Shown one piece after another: positions 1-5,013 of a stretch of DNA of 6,021 bases. Numbering within the stretch: position 1 is the first letter of the stretch; each line of letters begins with the position of its first letter. The stretch covers positions 1-6,021 of the forward strand of contig SXQR01000041.1 of assembly GCA_005792865.1 (NCBI GenBank), read 5' to 3'. Position numbers and translations under genes: made by a program. A model generated the notes under the pieces. That model searched no databases. It was not told where the DNA came from and saw only the letters and a program-made list of their open reading frames with translations. The DNA comes from Flavobacterium sp. GTDB lineage: Bacteria; Bacteroidota; Bacteroidia; Flavobacteriales; Flavobacteriaceae.

Positions 1-939
1 CTCCGGCGCCACCGTGGAAAAGGCAAGGAAAATATCGCCCGAGGAATTGCGTCCCAGTCCACCGGTCCTGGCCACGCCCAGCGATGCGCGTTTCGCCACT
101 GATTTGAGGAACATCGGCAAGAGCGGCGCATCGGTCGCGATGACCACGATGATCGAACCATCCTTTTGCTTACTGTTGTAAACCGGCATCGCTTCACTGA
201 TCTCGCGGCCCACGGGCACTCCCGAGATCACCAGGTCCTTGCGGCCTCCAAAATTGGCCTGGACGAACGCGCCTAACGTATATTGCTTCCCGTCGATGGT
301 GAACGTCCGTGACGATGTCCCGCTGCCGCCCTTGAACAGGAAAAGGCCCATGCCCGTTCCGCCGCCAACGTTGCCTTCGGCCACCGGTCCCGATTTTGCC
401 CCGTCCAGTGCCTCGAATACGTGCTCCTTTTTGACATGCAGGCCATTGATGTCGCTCATGATGCCGTCAAAGGTCTCGGCCACCACGGGCAGTCCGAAGG
501 AAAAATCGATCAGGCCCCCTTGAGAGAAATTCCTGATGTTCCATTCCCCTATCGCATCGCGCACCACGCCAATGCTGTTGGTGTTGGTGATCCCGATGGG
601 GCCGTACGTACCGCCGTATTCGTCAATGACGGTCGTGCCGGTCATTTCGCCGTCGCCATTGAGGCAAAACCACCCGGCGGGCACGGGATCGGGTGTCTTT
701 CCCTTTGGCAGGATCACGGTCACGCCGGTACGCACGGGCCCCTCGCCGACCTTGAGTTTTCCGGAACCGGAAATCAGTGTCTTATAGCCCACCAGAACCC
801 CGGCGACATCGGTGATGGCATTGTATTTTCCGGGGGTGCCGTTGAAGGGAATCCCAAATTCCCTTGCGCGTGGTTTTTGTGCCGATGCCGAAATGGCAGC
901 GATCAGGACGATGGCATTGATGCAGTGCGTGACTTTCAT
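1..939 (-). CDS. P1 family peptidase (DmpA/S58 type), exported, 3' end cut by window edge
   Basis: This is an N-terminal-nucleophile aminopeptidase of the DmpA/BapA (peptidase S58) family. These enzymes remove N-terminal D-, L- or beta-amino acids from peptides and mature by self-cleavage into alpha and beta chains. The ATG at 937-939 gives a typical signal peptide: Lys2, a hydrophobic core at residues 9-16, and an ASA|Q cleavage site after residue 20, so the enzyme is probably periplasmic. Family landmarks visible are GNVGGGTGM (189-197), QANFG (227-231), a VIATDAPLLP stretch (266-275) and RNSSGDIFLAFST (297-309). By family knowledge the serine before GD (Ser300, codon 40-42) is the nucleophile exposed by autocleavage, so the cut should fall between Ser299 and Ser300. 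The alpha chain is complete here; the beta chain is nearly all missing past the left edge. No in-frame start codon lies close upstream. It follows the App1-like gene by 43 bp on the same strand and may be partly co-transcribed. Substrate cannot be deduced. Confidence 0.93.
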   Translation of the reverse strand, partial: MKVTHCINAIVLIAAISASAQKPRAREFGIPFNGTPGKYNAITDVAGVLVGYKTLISGSGKLKVGEGPVRTGVTVILPKGKTPDPVPAGWFCLNGDGEMTGTTVIDEYGGTYGPIGITNTNSIGVVRDAIGEWNIRNFSQGGLIDFSFGLPVVAETFDGIMSDINGLHVKKEHVFEALDGAKSGPVAEGNVGGGTGMGLFLFKGGSGTSSRTFTIDGKQYTLGAFVQANFGGRKDLVISGVPVGREISEAMPVYNSKQKDGSIIVVIATDAPLLPMFLKSVAKRASLGVARTGGLGRNSSGDIFLAFSTVAPE

Positions 940-957
940 GATTGATATGTTGGTCCG

Positions 958-965
958 CAAAAATA
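958..965 (-). promoter_or_regulatory. Candidate Bacteroidota -7 box for the P1 peptidase gene
   Basis: Read on the minus strand this is TATTTTTG, an exact match to the Bacteroidota housekeeping -7 consensus TAnnTTTG. It lies in the 43-bp gap between the App1-like gene and the peptidase gene, and its end is 18 nt before the ATG. No well-placed -33 TTG is seen: the nearest minus-strand TTG (978-980) is only 12 nt away, shorter than the usual spacing of about 20. The box suggests the peptidase can be transcribed separately from its upstream neighbour, but a single-element match in AT-rich sequence is weak evidence. Confidence 0.4.
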
Positions 966-982
966 ACGGATTTAGCGCAATG

Positions 983-2002
983 TCATATCAGTCCGGTCAT
1001 GGCCGCGTGTTTTTCGGCCTCCGACGATTCGCCTACCATCAGCACGGGAACCTCGCGAAAATTGTCCACGATGCTCCGGACGTGCCGCATCCTGCGTTTA
1101 TGGGGCACCGACCGCAGGTAGATCGCGATGATCCGGTCGGGGAATTGGGCCGCAATGTCAGTGTAGATCGATGCGTCGTGTTCCCCGCTGTCGCCGATAA
1201 GGACAAATTTCATTTTCGGGTAATTGTCGAGCAGGTTGACAATCTCCTTTTGCTTGTGCGGTTTTTCGGCGGCCGTCACCCTTTTGAAAATGCTCCCGAA
1301 GCTCCTCAATAAGATCGGGCCTTTGGGAAACCCGTTGTGATCCAGAAAAAGCTCGAGGTAGCGGTACATGTTCCACGGGCTGTTGCTCAGGTAGAAGACC
1401 GGATTCTTTTCCTTGTCCTGCACGCCTTTGTGCAGCTTACGGTACAGCTGTGGCGCATCCTTCAGGGGAATCCGCCTGAAGGCGTTGACAAAAAGTGAAT
1501 TTCGTATGACCTTCCACTTCAAAAACGAGGTCACGCCCGTATTGAGGATCGTGTCGTCGATGTCGCTGATGATGCCAAAATCCGCCTCGCCATCGGGTAT
1601 GAGGAATTCGCCGTTGAAGACAGCCGATTCGGACGTCGATGCGGTCGCTTCGGCAAAAAGCGAAAACGGGACCCAGCCTTCGCGATCTGAAAAATGTGAG
1701 ATGTCGCCCGGCAGCAAAAGGTCAAAGAGGAAATAGCCTTTCGCGTCGGTAACGGTTTCCAGCCGATGGTCGCCAATGGTGAGCGTCACTTTCAGGTTGG
1801 GGATCTCATGGGTATCGAACTGACGCACCGCATTGCGCATCGACTGCCACCACGATTGTCCCGCGTGATATTCCAGTGGCCGGTTGTCCAGCACGCGCCC
1901 CTTTATATAAAGTTCTTTTCCCGATCCATAAGACCGGTACGGGATGATCCGTACCGACTCGACGCGGTATCTCCCCAAAAGCTTGCTGATTCTTTTGCGC
2001 AT
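983..2002 (-). CDS. App1-type (DUF2183) HAD-superfamily phosphatase, putative phosphatidate phosphatase
   Basis: This 339-residue protein belongs to the App1/DUF2183 family, named for yeast App1, a Mg-dependent phosphatidate phosphatase producing diacylglycerol. Residues 1 to about 140 form a predicted beta-rich N-terminal region with a transthyretin-like segment (roughly 64-98). The catalytic HAD domain follows. Motif I is SDIDDT (146-151), with Asp147 the expected nucleophile and Asp149 the acid/base; motif II is YLSNSPW (204-210); the motif III lysine is probably in KPHKQKE (247-253); motif IV is GDSGEHD (270-276). All key residues are present, so it should be active. No signal peptide or membrane helix is seen, so it is probably cytoplasmic or peripherally attached. 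The start at 2002 is the natural one, running straight into a basic MRKRISK N-terminus. It is divergent from the marR-fadN-fadA genes, with 89 bp between. The lipid substrate is inferred from the yeast protein; bacterial members are little studied and could act on another phospho-substrate. Confidence 0.9.
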   Translation of the reverse strand: MRKRISKLLGRYRVESVRIIPYRSYGSGKELYIKGRVLDNRPLEYHAGQSWWQSMRNAVRQFDTHEIPNLKVTLTIGDHRLETVTDAKGYFLFDLLLPGDISHFSDREGWVPFSLFAEATASTSESAVFNGEFLIPDGEADFGIISDIDDTILNTGVTSFLKWKVIRNSLFVNAFRRIPLKDAPQLYRKLHKGVQDKEKNPVFYLSNSPWNMYRYLELFLDHNGFPKGPILLRSFGSIFKRVTAAEKPHKQKEIVNLLDNYPKMKFVLIGDSGEHDASIYTDIAAQFPDRIIAIYLRSVPHKRRMRHVRSIVDNFREVPVLMVGESSEAEKHAAMTGLI

Positions 2003-2006
2003 GACA

Positions 2007-2038
2007 GTAAGATACGCCTGCTGGCCGGAATCTCCAAA
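2007..2038 (-). promoter_or_regulatory. Weak candidate promoter for App1-like gene
   Basis: On the minus strand TTTG (2035-2038) is followed after 20 nt by TATCTTAC (2007-2014). The spacing fits the Bacteroidota -33/-7 arrangement and the -33 element is good, but the -7 box matches the TAnnTTTG consensus at only four of six fixed positions. If real, transcription would start almost at the ATG (2002), giving a leaderless or nearly leaderless message. An alternative is an upstream start within the AT-rich part of the divergent region. Confidence 0.25.
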
Positions 2039-2055
2039 AAATAATTTTCAAATAC

Positions 2056-2067
2056 TATGCGTGCATA
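2056..2067. repeat. 12-bp palindrome TATGC-GT-GCATA in divergent region
   Basis: Perfect 5-bp inverted arms TATGC and GCATA flank a GT centre. It overlaps the first three bases of the larger palindrome that begins at 2065 and lies around the expected -33 to -20 zone of the marR promoter. It could be half of a composite operator or a second regulator site; short arms mean chance is a real alternative. Confidence 0.35.
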
Positions 2068-2081
2068 ATAAATTTTATTAT
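2065..2081. promoter_or_regulatory. 17-bp palindrome, candidate MarR operator
   Basis: ATAATAAA (2065-2072) and TTTATTAT (2074-2081) are perfect 8-bp inverted arms around a single T at 2073. The last three bases overlap the -7 box of the marR promoter (2079-2086), so a bound dimer would block RNA polymerase. MarR-family dimers usually bind palindromes of about 16-20 bp located over their own promoter, so this is the best candidate for autoregulation and for control of the downstream fad genes. AT-rich sequence produces such palindromes by chance more easily, which limits certainty. Confidence 0.5.
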
Positions 2082-2086
2082 CTTTG
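2079..2086 (+). promoter_or_regulatory. Bacteroidota -7 box (TATCTTTG) of the marR-fadN promoter
   Basis: TATCTTTG matches the TAnnTTTG consensus of the Bacteroidota primary sigma factor at every fixed position. It ends 5 nt before the marR ATG at 2092, so the transcript would start at or next to the start codon. The -33 region is poor: TATG rather than TTTG sits at 2056-2059, about 20 nt upstream. A weak -33 is common at regulated promoters. Confidence 0.55.
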
Positions 2087-2091
2087 GGTTG

Positions 2092-2529
2092 ATGAGGGAA
2101 CCGGCAATTGACTACGTTTTGCGCGCGACATGGCAGGCCGTCGCCCGCATGTACAACGAACAGGCGGCCAGCTATGGCGGTTCGATGGCCATCGGGTTCG
2201 TGCTGCTCAACATAGACAGGGAAAAAGGTACGCCCTCCACCACGCTCGCCCCGCAGATGGGCATGGAACCCACCAGCCTTTCGCGAACGTTGAAGTCGAT
2301 GGAAAAAAAAGGGCTCATAGTCCGCAGGCCCAATCCGGAGGACGGCCGCGGCGTACTGATACACCTCACCGCTTTTGGCCGGCAGATGCGCGAGCGCTCG
2401 CGTGAAACGGTCATCGCCTTCAACGAGGCGGTCCGCAGCCGGGTGAGTGAGGAAAAGATCGCACATTTTTACGAGGTCGCCGACGCCGTCAATTCAGTGG
2501 TCGGAAACCGCGAAATATTCAAACCATAA
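2092..2529 (+). CDS. MarR-family transcriptional regulator, likely repressor of the fad genes
   Basis: This 145-residue protein has the length and layout of a MarR dimeric winged-helix regulator. Helix 1 (about 6-25) and the C-terminal helices (about 95-138) should form the dimer interface. The helix-turn-helix spans about 47-76 with the recognition helix around TSLSRTLKSMEKKG (61-74), and the wing covers about 77-93 with the conserved Asp84 and Arg86 at its tip. I chose ATG 2092 over the overlapping TTG at 2089 because MREPAIDYVLRATWQ leads directly into helix 1 and because the promoter box leaves no room for a longer 5' end. It is 2 nt upstream of fadN, so the two are almost certainly one transcript and probably translationally coupled. 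The ligand is unknown; long-chain acyl-CoA or fatty acid is a reasonable inference from context. B. subtilis controls the equivalent fadNAE genes with a TetR-type regulator instead, so this would be a different wiring. Confidence 0.93.
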   Translation: MREPAIDYVLRATWQAVARMYNEQAASYGGSMAIGFVLLNIDREKGTPSTTLAPQMGMEPTSLSRTLKSMEKKGLIVRRPNPEDGRGVLIHLTAFGRQMRERSRETVIAFNEAVRSRVSEEKIAHFYEVADAVNSVVGNREIFKP

Positions 2530-2531
2530 AT

Positions 2532-4922
2532 ATGAAACGCAACATCAGGAAAGTCGCGGTCATCGGGTCCGGGATCATGGGATCGGGCATCGCGTGCCAC
2601 TTTGCGAACATCGGTGCCGAGGTGCTGCTGCTGGACATCGTCCCGCGCGAACTCACGCCAGCTGAATCGGCAAAGGGGCTCACGCTGCAGGACAGGGCCG
2701 TCCGCAACCGGTTGGTCAACGACCATCTCGCGGCCGCACTCAAAAGCAAGCCTTCGCCTATCTATCACCCGTCGTTCGCAAACCGCATCACGACCGGTAA
2801 TGTGGAAGATAACCTGAAGGACATTGCCTCCGCCGACTGGATCATCGAGGTCGTGATCGAGCGGCTCGATATCAAGAAACAGGTTTTTGAAAAGATCGAG
2901 CAGTTCCGCACCCCGGGCACGATCATCACCTCCAACACCTCGGGCATCCCGATCCACCTCATGGCCGAAGGCCGCAGCGAGGATTTCCGCAGGCACTTTT
3001 GCGGGACGCACTTCTTCAATCCCGCGCGTTACCTCAAGCTTTTTGAGATCATCCCCGGGCCCGACACCTCAAGGGATGTGCTGGATTTCCTCAATCATTA
3101 CGGGGAACTTTATCTCGGCAAAACTTCGGTCATCGCCAAGGACACGCCCGCATTCATCGGCAACCGCATCGGGATTTACGGCATCATGAGCCTTTTCCAC
3201 CAGGTGAGGGACATGGGCCTGACCGTCGAGGAGGTCGACAAGCTCACCGGGCCCGTCATCGGCAGGCCAAAATCAGCAACATTCCGGACCGTCGATGTGG
3301 TGGGGCTCGATACGCTGGTACACGTGGCCAATGGTCTGTATCAGGGCGTTCCCGACGATGAAGAGCACCAACTCTTCAAGTTGCCGGACTACATCAATAC
3401 GATGAACGAGAACAAGTGGCTGGGCAGCAAGTCCGGCCAGGGTTTCTATAAAAAGGAAGGCAAGGACATCTTGGCGCTGGACCTGCAAACGATGGAGTAC
3501 CGTCCGCAGAAAAAGGCGCAATTCGCAACCCTCGAACTCACCAAAACCATCGAACGCCCCATTGACCGTTTCAGGGTGCTCATCACGGGCAAGGACAAGG
3601 CCGGTGAATTCTATCGCCGCAACCTGGGCGGGATGTTCGCCTATGTGGCCAACCGAATCCCGGAAATCTCGGACGAACTATACAAGATCGACGATGCGAT
3701 GAAAGCGGGCTTTGGTTGGGAAAACGGCCCCTTCGAAATCTGGGATTCCATCGGCATCGCTCAAGGCATCGAATTGATCAGGGCCGACGGCAAGGAGCCT
3801 GCGCCGTGGGTGGAAAAGCTCTCGCAAATGCCCGATGCCTCGTTTTACACGGTACGCGACGGGCTGCGGTATTATTATGATCCCGAATCGGGAACCCATA
3901 AAAAGATGCCGGGACAGGACGCCTTCATCATACTGGACAACATCCGGGAAAACAAGAAAGTTTGGGGCAACTCAGACGCTGTAATCCAGGATCTTGGCGA
4001 CGGAATATTGAATCTCGAGTTCAGGTCAAAAATGAATACCATCGGCGGTGGCGTATTGCAGGGAATCAACAAAGCCATCGACATGGCCGAGAAGGATTTT
4101 GGCGGGCTCGTCATCGGGAACCAGGGTGCCAATTTTTCCGTGGGCGCCAACATCGGGATGATCTTCATGATGGCCGTCGAGCAGGAATATGACGAGCTGA
4201 ACATGGCCATCAAGCTATTCCAGGACACGATGATGCGGGTGCGCTATTCGGCGATTCCGGTGGTCGTCGCACCGCACGGGATGACACTGGGCGGAGGATG
4301 TGAGATGAGCATGCATGCCGACAGGGTGGTTGCGGCTGCCGAGACCTACATTGGCCTGGTCGAATTTGGCGTGGGCGTGATTCCCGGCGGCGGCGGAAGC
4401 AAGGAAATGGCGCTGCGGGCTTCGGATACCTTCCGCAAGAATGACGTGGAACTCAATGTGCTGCAGGAATATTTCCTGACGATCGGGATGGCCAAGGTGG
4501 CGACATCGGCTTACGAGGCCTACGATCTCGGCATACTGCAAAAGGGCAAGGACGTTGTGGTCGTCAACCGCGACCGCCAGATTGCCGAGGCGAAGAAACA
4601 CGCGCTGCTGATGGCCGAAGCCGGATATACGCAACCCGTTCGCCGAAAGGATGTCAAAGTCCTGGGCAAGCAGGCGCTGGGCATGTTCCTGGTGGGCACC
4701 GACTCGATGGAGGCCGGCAAATTCATCAGCGAGCACGACCGCAAGATCGCCAATAAGCTGGCCTATGTGATGGCGGGCGGCGACCTCTCCGAACCCACGC
4801 TCGTAACTGAACAATACCTGCTCGACCTGGAACGCGAGGCTTTCCTTTCGCTGTGCACCGAACGCAAGACGCTGGAAAGGATTCAGTTTATGTTGACGAA
4901 GGGGAAACCGTTGAGAAATTAA
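2532..4922 (+). CDS. fadN: 3-hydroxyacyl-CoA dehydrogenase / enoyl-CoA hydratase (FadN-type beta-oxidation enzyme)
   Basis: This 796-residue protein carries out the second and third steps of beta-oxidation: hydration of trans-2-enoyl-CoA and NAD-dependent oxidation of 3-hydroxyacyl-CoA. The dehydrogenase comes first: Rossmann motif GSGIMG (12-17) with Asp35 favouring NAD, SNTSG (134-138), catalytic His160 in GTHFFNP and Glu172 twelve residues on, as in human HADH. The C-terminal dehydrogenase domain runs about 205-320, with a second copy-like segment about 345-425. The crotonase domain (about 485-690) has the oxyanion GGG (587-589) and both catalytic glutamates, Glu591 in GGGCE and Glu611 in GLVEFG, exactly 20 apart as in rat enoyl-CoA hydratase. 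A helical tail (about 690-796) follows. Dehydrogenase-first order and the length match B. subtilis FadN (about 790 aa) and are the reverse of E. coli FadB. The ATG lies 2 nt after the marR stop; a 91-bp AT-rich gap separates it from the thiolase gene. The enzyme is probably cytoplasmic. Confidence 0.95.
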   Translation: MKRNIRKVAVIGSGIMGSGIACHFANIGAEVLLLDIVPRELTPAESAKGLTLQDRAVRNRLVNDHLAAALKSKPSPIYHPSFANRITTGNVEDNLKDIASADWIIEVVIERLDIKKQVFEKIEQFRTPGTIITSNTSGIPIHLMAEGRSEDFRRHFCGTHFFNPARYLKLFEIIPGPDTSRDVLDFLNHYGELYLGKTSVIAKDTPAFIGNRIGIYGIMSLFHQVRDMGLTVEEVDKLTGPVIGRPKSATFRTVDVVGLDTLVHVANGLYQGVPDDEEHQLFKLPDYINTMNENKWLGSKSGQGFYKKEGKDILALDLQTMEYRPQKKAQFATLELTKTIERPIDRFRVLITGKDKAGEFYRRNLGGMFAYVANRIPEISDELYKIDDAMKAGFGWENGPFEIWDSIGIAQGIELIRADGKEPAPWVEKLSQMPDASFYTVRDGLRYYYDPESGTHKKMPGQDAFIILDNIRENKKVWGNSDAVIQDLGDGILNLEFRSKMNTIGGGVLQGINKAIDMAEKDFGGLVIGNQGANFSVGANIGMIFMMAVEQEYDELNMAIKLFQDTMMRVRYSAIPVVVAPHGMTLGGGCEMSMHADRVVAAAETYIGLVEFGVGVIPGGGGSKEMALRASDTFRKNDVELNVLQEYFLTIGMAKVATSAYEAYDLGILQKGKDVVVVNRDRQIAEAKKHALLMAEAGYTQPVRRKDVKVLGKQALGMFLVGTDSMEAGKFISEHDRKIANKLAYVMAGGDLSEPTLVTEQYLLDLEREAFLSLCTERKTLERIQFMLTKGKPLRN

Positions 4923-5013
4923 TTACAAACTATAAATTATAAATTATATATGCCTGACGCTAAATGCGACCAGTTGAACGTGGGTACTTAATTTATATTT
5001 AAAATATATAATA
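4923..5013. other. AT-rich spacer with repeats between fadN and fadA
   Basis: The 91-bp gap has two AT-only-like flanks around a more GC-balanced core (about 4951-4988). The left flank contains two tandem copies of TATAAAT (4931-4937 and 4938-4944). TATAAATTA (4931-4939, again 4938-4946) is the inverse complement of TAATTTATA at 4989-4997, so the flanks form a 9-bp inverted repeat around the core. I see no GC-rich hairpin with a T tract that would mark an intrinsic terminator, no credible ORF, and no full TAnnTTTG box. It could hold a processing or regulatory site, an internal promoter, or just drifted AT-rich sequence. Confidence 0.5.
4994..5008. repeat. 15-bp AT-only palindrome just upstream of fadA
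   Basis: TATATTT (4994-5000) and AAATATA (5002-5008) are perfect 7-bp inverted arms around one A. The site ends 5 nt before the fadA start codon. Its shape (arms with a single central base) resembles the marR-promoter palindrome but the sequence differs, so it is not clearly a site for the same protein. In RNA it would form only a weak A-U hairpin near the start codon. Confidence 0.4.

Larger units (their letters stand above)
2003..2091. other. Divergent intergenic region between App1-like gene and marR
   Basis: This 89-bp segment must hold the control signals for both the leftward App1-like gene and the rightward marR-fadN genes. Its right half (about 2041-2086) is strikingly AT-rich compared with the flanking genes, and contains two overlapping palindromes and an exact TAnnTTTG box for marR. 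Its left half holds a weaker candidate promoter for the App1-like gene. No Shine-Dalgarno-like sequence precedes either start, in line with Bacteroidota practice. Confidence 0.75.

Noticed and set aside
421..945. Long plus-strand open frame opposite the P1 peptidase gene
   Set aside because: Its translation resembles no protein family and has no signal or motif, while the opposite strand gives a clear P1 peptidase with signal peptide and catalytic motif. GC-rich coding DNA readily leaves open antisense frames.
940..982. Terminator between the App1-like gene and the P1 peptidase gene
   Set aside because: No inverted repeat with a following T tract on the minus strand was seen in the 43-bp gap; read-through is possible.
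2089..2091. TTG as an alternative start of marR
   Set aside because: The ATG immediately following at 2092 is a stronger start and the promoter box ending at 2086 would leave no room for initiation at the TTG. The difference is one residue only.
1903..2466. Minus-strand open frame spanning the divergent region and antisense to marR
   Set aside because: It runs through the AT-rich regulatory region and both flanking genes in the wrong frame; its product has no recognisable features.
4215..4814. 199-codon minus-strand open frame inside fadN
   Set aside because: It lies wholly antisense to the crotonase half of fadN, whose catalytic residues are conserved; the antisense product is His- and Arg-rich with no recognisable domain.
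4923..5013. Intrinsic terminator between fadN and fadA
   Set aside because: The palindromes here are pure A/T with short arms and there is no GC-rich stem followed by a T run, so termination of the plus-strand transcript is not supported.
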